DNA of 8,496 bases from Chloroflexota bacterium. Its GTDB lineage: Bacteria > Chloroflexota > Anaerolineae > Thermoflexales > Thermoflexaceae. Positions 1 to 6,021 of the stretch are shown piece after piece; position 1 is the first letter of the stretch; each line of letters starts with the position of its first letter. A program made the position numbers and the translations under genes. The notes under the pieces were generated by a model, which had not been told where the DNA came from, did no database searches, and saw nothing but the letters and a program-made list of their open reading frames with translations. The DNA is taken from positions 1-8,496 of the forward strand of contig JAUQQB010000104.1 of assembly GCA_030550075.1 (NCBI GenBank). Direction: 5' to 3'.

Positions 1-2
1 GG

Positions 3-467
3 GATGGGCTCGCCCTCGCGCGGGAGATTCAGCGTCGGGGATGGCCCATCCGCGTTCTCCTGCTGAGCGCTTACGAGGACGACGCGCTGATCCGGGAGGC
101 CATGGCGATTGGAGTGGAAGGTTATCTGCTCAAGCAGGAGGGGGTGGAGGCTATCGCCGCGGCCGTGCAGAGCGTGGCCCGGGGTTTAAGGGCCTTCAGC
201 CCGGAAATCCTGACCCGGGCCCGGGCGCTTGCCCTGCAAAGCATCGAAGGGCTGACGGATCGAGAGCGGGAGATCCTGACCCTGGTGGCCGAGGGGCTCA
301 CCAATCGAGCCATCGCGCAGCGCCTGGGGATCTCGACGCGGACCGTGGAGTATCATCTGGGTCAGATCTTCCAGCGGCTGGGGGTGAACAATCGGGCGGC
401 CGCCGTCCGGGAAGCGATCCGACGAGGATGGCTCCAATGGCCTTCGGACGAGCAGGAATCCCGATAA
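3..467 (+). CDS. NarL/FixJ-family response regulator, 5'-truncated by window edge
   Basis: DNA-binding response regulator of a two-component system; 154 residues are visible and the reading frame is open to the left edge. The fragment starts with DGLALAREI, which follows the phospho-acceptor Asp in REC domains, so the phosphorylation site lies outside the window. Two later REC landmarks are present: the switch Ser in LLLSAYED and the conserved Lys in GYLLK. A linker is followed by a complete LuxR-type helix-turn-helix, from LTDREREILTLVAEG through NRAIAQRLGIS, TRTVEYHL and the QRLGVNNRAAAV end. The protein should bind DNA as a phosphorylation-controlled dimer. The partner histidine kinase and target genes are not visible. 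Composition is high GC like the bulk of the window. Family assignment is firm; the regulated process is unknown. Confidence 0.93.
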   Translation, partial: DGLALAREIQRRGWPIRVLLLSAYEDDALIREAMAIGVEGYLLKQEGVEAIAAAVQSVARGLRAFSPEILTRARALALQSIEGLTDREREILTLVAEGLTNRAIAQRLGISTRTVEYHLGQIFQRLGVNNRAAAVREAIRRGWLQWPSDEQESR

Positions 468-480
468 GAGCTCTCCTAAC

Positions 481-499
481 AAAGGGTGGATCCCCTTTT
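481..499 (+). terminator. Candidate hairpin terminator after the response regulator
   Basis: AAAGGG (481-486) pairs with CCCTTT (493-498) around a six-base loop TGGATC and is followed by only one further T before GCC. The position, 14 bases after the response-regulator stop, fits termination. The stem is short and the T-tract is poor, so this is only a moderate candidate. Confidence 0.4.
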
Positions 500-599
500 G
501 CCTCTTAATTCTCCGCAGTGAATCAATCAGCCAAATTTTATTTGTGCTGTCCCTCTCGCCTGCGGGTTGTTTCTCGAAGGAAGCGAACGCCCGGGAGTC

Positions 600-651
600 C
601 CGTAAAGAAGGCCTGTGGAAATTCACAGGAGAAAGCCTAGGGAAAATACGG
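600..651 (+). promoter_or_regulatory. Candidate structured 5' leader of the Trp-rich secreted protein gene
   Basis: Three nested helices can be drawn by hand. P1 is CCGTA (600-604) with TACGG (647-651). P2 is AGGC (609-612) with GCCT (635-638). P3 is CTGTG (613-617) with CACAG (624-628), closed by loop GAAATT. P2 and P3 stack continuously on the 5' side and are separated on the 3' side by the purine bulge GAGAAA. P1 and P2 are separated by an A/G-rich internal loop (AAGA against AGGGAAAA). The unpaired parts are almost all purine, as is often seen in ligand-binding or protein-binding RNA. It lies 69 bases upstream of the ATG at 721. I could not match it to a riboswitch class I know. An alternative is chance pairing within a 252-base intergenic region. 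Confidence 0.3.
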
Positions 652-720
652 TTGTGGGGCCATTTCCTCTTGATTATGATGAAGACGGACATAGAGTATT
701 TTGCTTATAGGGGGGAGCCC

Positions 721-1320
721 ATGAAAAATCATAAGCATATAGGATCGCTGAGTCTCAAGGCCTTCATCTTACTGGGTCTGATAGTAGGTGGGTTCACAAG
801 CGTAGCGCTTGCAGGAGCCACTTATCATTGGAGCTGGTCAGAAAGCCCGAATTGGGGAGCATGGACATGGCAACCTTATTATGGAGGCTCTTCTACATTG
901 CGCTGGACAGTTGACGATTGGTGGTATTCAGATCATGCAAACGCCATTCGTTCCAACTCTTGGAAGGGTTTTCGTTTTGAATGGGAGGGATATAATCCTG
1001 GGAATGGAACTTTTTGCGATCAACTCGATGCTCAGTTTGTGAACAGTTCATCTCTGCCCAATGCATCCTGGAATCGTTATAACAAATGTGGAGGATCTGC
1101 GTATGAAGCTATCTACATCTGGTTCAATGGGGGTCAAATCCTGGAGAATCAATTTTATCACACAGATACTCGATGGCGGCAAACAGGAAATCCAACGTCA
1201 GGAGAGGTAAATTACTCTTTAGGTTGCAATCTGTGTAGCTCTGATGATTGGTTAGGAAAATTGGTTTATGGATCAAATTACTCTAAAATTTACACAGATC
1301 CACCGGGTTTGACTCCTTAA
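721..1320 (+). CDS. Secreted Trp-rich protein of unknown function
   Basis: Protein of 199 residues; I recognise no family. A Sec signal peptide is clear: basic start (K2, K5, K13), hydrophobic core at about 14-28, and an A-L-A cleavage motif at 29-31, giving a mature chain of 168 residues. That chain has 14 Trp, including a WW pair after VDD, many Tyr, and four Cys (FCDQ, KCGG, GCNLC) that could form two disulfides. The aromatic and Asn/Ser/Gly-rich composition suggests a compact extracellular beta fold, perhaps a binding module; this is inference. The start at 721 is preferred because a G-rich ribosome site (711-717) precedes it and the signal peptide begins there. The frame stays open upstream to 544, with in-frame ATGs at 676 and 679, but those would bury the signal peptide. 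GC is visibly low: two 60-base lines I counted have 29 and 23 G/C, against 46 in a line of the 2178-2837 gene. This fits recent acquisition. Confidence 0.85.
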   Translation: MKNHKHIGSLSLKAFILLGLIVGGFTSVALAGATYHWSWSESPNWGAWTWQPYYGGSSTLRWTVDDWWYSDHANAIRSNSWKGFRFEWEGYNPGNGTFCDQLDAQFVNSSSLPNASWNRYNKCGGSAYEAIYIWFNGGQILENQFYHTDTRWRQTGNPTSGEVNYSLGCNLCSSDDWLGKLVYGSNYSKIYTDPPGLTP

Positions 1321-1477
1321 TTTGCATGTTTCATGCTATCTGTGCTTCTGAATGGGGAGATTAAAAATACCGGGAAGCCATGGATTTTTAAGAACAGATG
1401 AATTTCTAAAACGGGGCTTCTCATGGGGGGAATGGGATAACAAGTCGCGATGATTTTATGTAGTGTAGGAGGTAACG

Positions 1478-2158
1478 ATGAAAGCAAAGATAATGTTGAG
1501 CCTGTTACTTGGCGCGTTGTTCATCGGGGCCACGTTCCCTCAGGTGGGGGCGATTCCTCTGTACTGGCAAACCGAAACGGAGCGGGCCACAGCGGTTCGG
1601 GAACCCGAAGGTCTCTGGGTGATCCACGCGGAGCTCCCGGCCAATACCCCTGAGCGCCTGGAAGCGTATCGGAGCGCCAACGCGATCCGCCTGCGTCGCT
1701 TGCTGGAAGCGCCATGGCCTGGCCCCATTCCGGTTCAGATCACTTTCCGGTCGCCGCTTTCGCTTCGGGCGGTTCGGGAGCTGCTGGATTCCAACCATCT
1801 GGAGTTTGACAGTGTGGCGGGGGTGCTGGCGCCAGATTTCGCGTGGGGCGGCTGGGCGGATCCCCGGACATGGCGGCGGGAGGAGATCGATCCCCGCTGG
1901 CTGGAGCGGGCGGGATGGTCCGGGGATCCAGAGGAGGCGCCCATCATCACCCATATCACGGGATGGCTGCATCAGCCGGAGGATCTGCGGTTCTGGCTCC
2001 ACCGGCCGGAGGTGGAGCTGGTGGACGCTCTGGGGGCTGAGCTGGAGGCCTGGGTGCGCGCCCACTGGGTTTACCGGGCATGGGGAGGCCGGCTGGGTTA
2101 CCCGGATCGGGTGATGCCGGTGTTTCCATGGATCGAATATGCGCGCTTCTCGAACTAA
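1478..2158 (+). CDS. Secreted protein of unknown function, first gene of a two-gene unit
   Basis: Protein of 226 residues; no family recognised. The N-terminus is a Sec signal peptide: K2 and K4, a hydrophobic stretch 5-20, and likely cleavage after V-G-A at 23-25. The mature part is rich in Trp, Arg, Glu and Pro, has no Cys, and shows no further membrane segment, so it should be exported or held at the outer face of the membrane. The start is well supported by AGGAGGT at 1467-1473, four bases before the ATG. The next gene begins 19 bases after its stop in the same direction, implying co-transcription and possibly a shared complex with that membrane protein. Its GC is high, like the chromosome bulk, in contrast to the gene before it. 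The region 1321-1477 upstream is AT-richer, with no promoter I would defend. Confidence 0.85.
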   Translation: MKAKIMLSLLLGALFIGATFPQVGAIPLYWQTETERATAVREPEGLWVIHAELPANTPERLEAYRSANAIRLRRLLEAPWPGPIPVQITFRSPLSLRAVRELLDSNHLEFDSVAGVLAPDFAWGGWADPRTWRREEIDPRWLERAGWSGDPEEAPIITHITGWLHQPEDLRFWLHRPEVELVDALGAELEAWVRAHWVYRAWGGRLGYPDRVMPVFPWIEYARFSN

Positions 2159-2177
2159 CTCACAAGGAGGGAGAGCC

Positions 2178-2837
2178 GTGAAGCGGTGGTTTGGGTTGGG
2201 GCGCTGGCTGGGGGCGCATCTGGCGGTGGGGGCCCTGGGGATCGGGGGAATGGCCGGGCTGGATCTGGCGCTGACCGCGCTGAAGCGATGGGTCTTTCTT
2301 CGGGGTCCCCTGGATGTCACGCTGTTTCTGGGGCTGAGTGGGCTGTGGGTAGGGGCGCTCCTGGGTGGGGGCCAGAGATGGGCCCTGAAGGCTCGAGGAG
2401 GGTGGAAGCGCTGGGTTCTGGGCAGCGGTCTGGGTAGCGCATTGGGGCTGCTGGGATTGTGGGGACTGTTCTGGGTGGTGGGACCGGAGCGGCTGATTCC
2501 CCAGGGGCCTGATGGGATGAATGTCTGGATCTGGGTTTCAGCCGGGATAGGACTGGGAATCGGTTGGGGAGCAGGGGTCGGTCAGTGGATCCTGGGACGG
2601 GATAGGGGGAGGGGGGCGTGGGCATGGATGGTGGGAAGCGCATGGGGAGGCGCTGTGGCAGGATGGGGGATTGGAGTGGCGCTGCAGCAATTGGGGGAAG
2701 AATGGATCGAGCGGTGGGGGGTGATGGGGTGGATGGGGCTGGGGATGGCCGGAGGGGCGCTGTTTGCCTGGCTCACCGCCTGGGGGCTTCCGGGCGATCC
2801 ATCACGGGAAAAAACCAGGCCCTCTAGTGGGAGCTAA
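2178..2837 (+). CDS. Six-helix Gly/Trp-rich integral membrane protein
   Basis: Protein of 219 residues, unknown function. Six hydrophobic segments can be read at about 10-32, 47-65, 79-101, 115-138, 144-166 and 177-200, separated by short Arg/Lys-bearing loops. Helices 3 to 6 are very rich in Gly, with repeated small-residue spacing (for example GIGLGIGWGAGVG), which favours tight helix packing. I see no catalytic or transport motif. The GTG start at 2178 is chosen because AAGGAGGG (2164-2171) precedes it at the right spacing. A longer frame from 2139 would overlap the previous gene and has no ribosome site. It follows the secreted-protein gene by 19 bases and is probably in one operon with it. 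The last codons overlap the end of the opposing transposase gene, so the hydrophilic tail after residue 200 may have been altered by insertion of that element. Confidence 0.8.
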   Translation: MKRWFGLGRWLGAHLAVGALGIGGMAGLDLALTALKRWVFLRGPLDVTLFLGLSGLWVGALLGGGQRWALKARGGWKRWVLGSGLGSALGLLGLWGLFWVVGPERLIPQGPDGMNVWIWVSAGIGLGIGWGAGVGQWILGRDRGRGAWAWMVGSAWGGAVAGWGIGVALQQLGEEWIERWGVMGWMGLGMAGGALFAWLTAWGLPGDPSREKTRPSSGS

Positions 2838-3858
2838 GGCCTATCGGGATCTGCGGGTTCTCCTCGCGCTCCAGTCTGGAGCAAAGAGGACGTTCCACCC
2901 TTTGGGGTGGGAGAGCGGATCCGGCGACGCTTTCGGCCTTCCGGCCTCGTCGGTCCATCCGGAAGTTCCCGATGCCCACCACCGCCAGAAACACCGTGTC
3001 ATAGAGCGCCAGCATATGGCGGAATACCGACGACAAGATCCGAAAACGCTTCCACCAGCCAATCGTATGCTCCACCACCATCCGCATCGAAGCCCGTTCC
3101 GGAGGGGCCCGCTTCGGATCCGGAAGCAAAGGATGATTCCGCCGCGCCTTGTGCGGGGTCCTGATGCTCCGGTCCGGATCGTCATTTTGCAGCCCATCGA
3201 AGCCCGCATCGCCGATCCCCATCATGGATTCGGGGATTTGCCGGATCATCCCCGATTCCACCGCCAGGCGCAAATCGTGTTGGGAACCGGGCGCCGAGAA
3301 GCTTGCCCCTCGGATATACCCCGGGTGATCCACCGCGAGGAGGGTCTGGCGGGGATGGGTCTTGCGGCCCCCGGAGGAATGTGGCCGTTGCGCTTCGGGG
3401 TCCTGCGGACGCTGGATGCGCGGTTCGGTTCCATCGATAATGGCCCGCCCATCGGGGAAGGTCTCCAGGGCCTCCTGGAGGCTCTTCCCTTCCCCCTGGC
3501 GGGGGGGCTGGGGCCAGCCCAACGAAGCAAGGCCCAGCAGCTGTAAGGCGTTCCACACCTGCCGGGTGTTCCGACTCACCGTGGCCTTGTCTACGCCGAA
3601 AAAGAAGGCCAGGGCCTCCAGGTTCCCGTATTGCCGAAGCCAGAGGAGGGTCATCCGCCACATCTTGGGGAGGGAGAGGCGATATTTGCGCCCGCCCCCG
3701 ATGGCCCGGCGGCGATCCGGTCGGCTCCGCCGTTCTCGTCTCTGCGGTGGCCCCACCGGCAGAAAGCGAGCCAACGGTTCTTCGAACGCCTCCACCGTCC
3801 AGCCGGTGAGGGATCGAAACAGCAGGGGTTTCGAACGGAGAACGTCCACCGAAAGCAC
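2824..3858 (-). CDS. IS5-group DDE transposase (DDE_Tnp_4 type)
   Basis: Transposase of 344 residues that would cut and rejoin the ends of its own insertion sequence. The N-terminal part has a helix-turn-helix region (about 60-105, including GVDKATVSRNTRQVW). The DDE_Tnp_4 catalytic core follows. First Asp is D142 in IDGTEPRIQRP. The strand GGRKTHPRQTLLAVD and the GSQHDLRL motif come next. Second Asp is D217 in GIGDAGFDG and the catalytic Glu is E263 in VVEHTIGWWKRFRIL. All three acidic residues are present and the frame is intact, so it may be active. The start is GTG with GGGGAG upstream on the minus strand. Residues after about 303 form a basic, Pro-rich tail beyond the usual domain end. 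The 3' end overlaps the convergent membrane protein gene by 14 bp. Confidence 0.9.
   Translation of the reverse strand: MLSVDVLRSKPLLFRSLTGWTVEAFEEPLARFLPVGPPQRRERRSRPDRRRAIGGGRKYRLSLPKMWRMTLLWLRQYGNLEALAFFFGVDKATVSRNTRQVWNALQLLGLASLGWPQPPRQGEGKSLQEALETFPDGRAIIDGTEPRIQRPQDPEAQRPHSSGGRKTHPRQTLLAVDHPGYIRGASFSAPGSQHDLRLAVESGMIRQIPESMMGIGDAGFDGLQNDDPDRSIRTPHKARRNHPLLPDPKRAPPERASMRMVVEHTIGWWKRFRILSSVFRHMLALYDTVFLAVVGIGNFRMDRRGRKAESVAGSALPPQRVERPLCSRLEREENPQIPIGLSSH
2824..3858 (-). mobile_element. IS5-group insertion sequence, ends not resolved
   Basis: The span given is only the transposase gene; the true ends lie outside it. I compared the flanks at about 2780-2840 and 3860-3945 by eye and found no convincing pair of terminal inverted repeats and no target duplication. 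On the minus strand, the stretch complementary to 3913-3929 reads GACTTGTTGCACAATAG, which has the look of an IS end, but no partner is visible on the other side. The left end may be degenerate or may lie inside the 3' end of the membrane protein gene. Confidence 0.6.
2868..2910. repeat. Two strong adjacent hairpins inside the transposase 3' end
   Basis: GCTCCAG and CTGGAGC (2868-2882) form a perfect 7-bp palindrome around a single T. CCACCC and GGGTGG (2895-2910) form a perfect 6-bp stem around TTTG. Both lie between two converging genes and within the non-conserved tail of the transposase, so they could limit transcription from either side. Neither is followed by a T-tract. Coding constraint alone would not predict such symmetry. 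Confidence 0.45.
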
Positions 3859-3929
3859 GGCCGGCTCTCCCCAACGCGAGGTCTTAACTTTAACTTAAAT
3901 ATACCCCAGCCTATTGTGCAACAAGTCTA

Positions 3930-4193
3930 TTGAAAATTCTAACATGCCGGGCGAGCATTTGTCACGATGCTGTCACGATAGGGGCATACCATCGAAAGTG
4001 GACGGAGGAAGACAGCCCCTGTGCTGGATGCCAGCTTCGCGCATGCCCTGCAAACCTATACAGGGATCGGTGCGCTCTCTTCAATTCGCAGGAAGCGACG
4101 TCTGAAATGGTGGGTCTTCCCCTGGACCGGACGGCAGGCCATGGACTGGCGGATCCGATGGGCCCTTCAGATCCTGATTCCGGAGGTGGGTGA
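3930..4193 (+). CDS. Doubtful small Cys-rich ORF coupled to the DCC gene
   Basis: An 87-codon frame whose TGA shares one base with the ATG of the following gene (TGATG), an arrangement typical of translational coupling. It encodes six Cys at 6, 11, 31, 34, 39 and 48. The cluster C31-x2-C34-x4-C39-x8-C48 (around CAGCQLRACP) resembles a small zinc-binding site. Against it: the only start is TTG, no ribosome site precedes it, and the last 40 residues are low in character. It could also be the 3' remnant of a gene cut by the insertion sequence, or chance. Apart from this ORF and the direct repeat, I see nothing in the stretch 3859-4192. Confidence 0.25.
   Translation: MKILTCRASICHDAVTIGAYHRKWTEEDSPCAGCQLRACPANLYRDRCALFNSQEATSEMVGLPLDRTAGHGLADPMGPSDPDSGGG
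3960..3979 (+). repeat. Tandem direct repeat TGTCACGAT with 11-bp period
   Basis: TGTCACGAT occurs at 3960-3968 and again at 3971-3979, about one helical turn apart. Such spacing is common for a dimeric regulator binding one face of DNA. It lies about 215-235 bases upstream of the DCC gene and about 100 bases upstream (minus strand) of the transposase start, so it could serve either one. No promoter next to it is convincing. Confidence 0.35.
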
Positions 4194-5185
4194 TGATCGA
4201 ACGCTGGCTGCTCTACGATGCGGGATGTGCAACGTGCGCCGCCCTGGCGCGGGAGGTGGAGGCCCTGAGCGAAGGGCGGCTGCGGGTGCGAAGTCTCCGG
4301 GAACCGGAGGTGCAGGCCCTGCTGGACCGGGCCCGGCCGGGCTGGCGGTGGGAGCCGATGCTGTTGGAGGCGGAAGGGGAGCGAGTGCGGGTCTATACGG
4401 GCCTGGCGATGCGGATGCGGTTGATCCAGGTGCTGGGGCCGGTGCGGGCGTGGCGGGTGGCGCAGCTTGTGGCCCGCTTCGGAGGGCCGGTGCTGGGCGT
4501 GGACTGGGGACGGCGGCGGTTACTGCAGCAAGGAGGAGCCCTTGCGGGATTGGCCCTCCTGGGTCGATGGTTCTCCCTACGACCCCGACCGGCTTCCTCT
4601 TCATCTTCGAGATCCAAGATGGAGGGGGAGGTGTGGGAGGGATTCCTCTTACTGCCCGCGGGGGCACCCCTTCCCGCCTGGGTTCAGTGTGCCCCTGCTC
4701 CCATCCTGGGCGAGGCGGAAGGAACGGGAGAGGAAGATCTACGTGGGGAAACTCGTTCCTGGGATCACTGGGAGGATCTGCGTCCTTTTCTCCAGTTCCC
4801 TATGTATGTTCCCTCCTTCTTGCCTTCGAGTTTCCGGCTGTTGGGAGCCCATCTGACGGTGTTTCGAAAGTCAGGAAAGGTGTTTTCGACCTCAATCGCC
4901 TTTGGGGATGCAACCGGAGAGCCGCTTATTCGGTTGATTGCCCAACCCGTTTATCCCAGGCCATATCCGGTGTGGCCGGTATATTTCCCGTGGGCGCCGG
5001 AAACACCGATCGCTCCCGAAAAGATATTCTTCACGCCGGCGCCGGGGCTATTGCTCCCCAGCCTGCAAGGGTATAACGCCCTCTGGATTGCGGATGAGGT
5101 GCTGTATCTGCTCATCACAGCCCATGATCGTCAGCGAGAAGGAATCGTCCAGCTGGCTCAATCCCTTCAGCGTGTCCATGGATGA
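4193..5185 (+). CDS. DCC (DUF393) thiol-oxidoreductase-like domain fused to a DUF4367-like domain
   Basis: Protein of 330 residues. Residues 1-105 match the DCC/DUF393 family: WLLYDAGCATCAAL near the start carries the diagnostic Asp followed by a C-x2-C pair (C12, C15), and a Trp- and Arg-rich helical end follows. DCC proteins are predicted thiol-disulfide oxidoreductases. Residues 107-124 read RRRLLQQGG then a hydrophobic run, which looks like an internal Tat-type signal or a membrane anchor. A Ser-rich spacer (135-141) follows, then a region (about 198-325) resembling DUF4367, with the FPMYVPSFLPSSF opening and an ALWIADEVLYLLI stretch ending in a helix with IVQLAQSL. This would place the DCC part in the cytosol and the C-terminal part outside. 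The ATG at 4193 is chosen over GTG 4190 because GGAGGT (4182-4187) is better spaced. The DCC call is fairly sure; DUF4367 is by pattern only. Confidence 0.82.
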   Translation: MIERWLLYDAGCATCAALAREVEALSEGRLRVRSLREPEVQALLDRARPGWRWEPMLLEAEGERVRVYTGLAMRMRLIQVLGPVRAWRVAQLVARFGGPVLGVDWGRRRLLQQGGALAGLALLGRWFSLRPRPASSSSSRSKMEGEVWEGFLLLPAGAPLPAWVQCAPAPILGEAEGTGEEDLRGETRSWDHWEDLRPFLQFPMYVPSFLPSSFRLLGAHLTVFRKSGKVFSTSIAFGDATGEPLIRLIAQPVYPRPYPVWPVYFPWAPETPIAPEKIFFTPAPGLLLPSLQGYNALWIADEVLYLLITAHDRQREGIVQLAQSLQRVHG

Positions 5186-5213
5186 AGCAAGGATGTCAGC
5201 GTCAGATAGATCA

Positions 5214-5279
5214 GTAAAGGAAGCCAGAGTTTCCGGGACTCTATTGAACTACCTTAATGAGCTCAAAGGCTTCCTTTGC
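5214..5279 (+). repeat. Perfect 10-bp inverted repeat with inner hairpin between the DCC and Cys-rich genes
   Basis: AAAGGAAGCC (5216-5225) is exactly complementary to GGCTTCCTTT (5268-5277). One G-U (5215/5278) and one G-C (5214/5279) extend the stem. Directly inside the left arm, AGAGT (5226-5230) pairs with ACTCT (5238-5242). It begins 29 bases after the DCC stop. It could be a terminator whose right arm ends in TTT, a structured leader of the Cys-rich gene, or the ends of a small mobile or remnant element. The rest of 5186-5427 shows only an isolated TATAAA at 5401. Confidence 0.5.
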
Positions 5280-5427
5280 GGAGACCACAGCCCTTTAGAA
5301 CGATGCAAATGGATTTTCAGAAAGCCTATAAGACGACAGACCTTCGCGCTTACTTGAGCGCTATTGCTGGGCAGCACTCCGCCCGGAACCGAGCGAGCTG
5401 TATAAAAATCAATAAGGGAGGGTCGTC

Positions 5428-6021
5428 ATGCCGTATGCGTATGTATATGCTCCGGTTTCCGGAACCGTTTCAGGTCGGAATAAATATTGCACATCCACTT
5501 GTGCATGTGCCGGAGATGGCAACCTTCATTCCTTATGCACATGTGGCCAACCATGTGTTTGGTATGACCCAGTAGATATTCCGACATGTGGCTCTACCCC
5601 CAGTATTTGGCTTTACGTTTCTAGTGATATCAAAAGCATTCGAACTTTTATTCAGTACCTATGTTGTGGCGGTGCACAAAACGATTATGGCCGTGCGATC
5701 ATTGTAGAACTTTATGCTCAGCCTAATGCAGTCTGCTATATCGGGTCCGTAAAGTTTGGGCATGTCGCCTTCCCACGAGTTCAGCATGGTCAAATATATA
5801 ACATATCAGGAAGTATCCAAATCGGAACCGTTATGGGAGGCTCCTATGGCAACTGCTATACGGGGCCCCATACACATATGGAACGCTCCGGTGGCGAGAC
5901 GGTTGCTCCATGTTGTTGTGCAACGGTCTCTGCGGGAACAACGCCGATCTACCGATGGTATTACCAGACGCCATGTCCGACTTCACTTGCTACCGACCAG
6001 TCTCGCGAAGTCGCGCGGTGA
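5428..6021 (+). CDS. Cys-rich protein with degenerate M23/LytM-like fold, no signal peptide
   Basis: Protein of 197 residues. Residues 4-16 (AYVYAPVSGTVSG) and 87-155 follow the order of an M23/LytM peptidase core: YGRAIIVEL, then GHVA with H112, then HGQIYNISGSIQIGTVMG, then GPHTHMER with H148 and H150. In active M23 enzymes zinc is held by an earlier H-x3-D motif plus the second His of H-x-H. The chain starts after where H-x3-D should be, so catalysis is doubtful. A Cys-rich insert (17-86) separates the two halves. There are 15 Cys in all, including CTSTCAC, CTCGQPC, a CC and a CCC. The start is firm: an in-frame TAA lies 15 bases upstream and AGGGAGGG (5415-5422) is well placed. No signal peptide or membrane segment is visible. 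Base composition is AT-richer than its neighbours (28 G/C in one counted 60-base line). The M23 link is pattern-based; an unrelated beta fold is possible. Confidence 0.78.
   Translation: MPYAYVYAPVSGTVSGRNKYCTSTCACAGDGNLHSLCTCGQPCVWYDPVDIPTCGSTPSIWLYVSSDIKSIRTFIQYLCCGGAQNDYGRAIIVELYAQPNAVCYIGSVKFGHVAFPRVQHGQIYNISGSIQIGTVMGGSYGNCYTGPHTHMERSGGETVAPCCCATVSAGTTPIYRWYYQTPCPTSLATDQSREVAR

Noticed and set aside
544..720. N-terminal extension of the Trp-rich protein
   Set aside because: Would place 59 residues ahead of a clear signal peptide, lacks a ribosome site and overlaps the structured leader.
1324..1336. Hairpin GCATG-TTT-CATGC after the Trp-rich gene as a terminator
   Set aside because: Stem is only five pairs, the loop is minimal and no T-tract follows.
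1505..2320. 271-aa minus-strand frame opposite the secreted-protein gene
   Set aside because: Pro/Arg-rich shadow; the plus-strand gene has a ribosome site, a signal peptide and a coupled downstream gene.
2764..3546. Plus-strand 260-aa frame opposite the transposase
   Set aside because: It is the antisense of the conserved DDE core; the minus strand carries all catalytic motifs.
3182..3874. Second long minus-strand frame over the transposase region
   Set aside because: Overlaps the DDE transposase frame entirely, has no recognisable motif and is Gly/Pro/Arg-rich as expected for a shadow frame in GC-rich DNA.
3898..3924. Minus-strand promoter for the transposase (TTGTTG, 15-base spacer, TATATT)
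   Set aside because: The -10-like box is good but the spacer is short and the -35 is poor; a chance match cannot be excluded.
4021..5076. 351-aa plus-strand frame overlapping the DCC gene
   Set aside because: Runs through the DCC gene in the wrong frame with a low-complexity Gly/Ala composition. Its first part (KWWVFPWTG and on) looks slightly protein-like but has no ribosome site and no end of its own.
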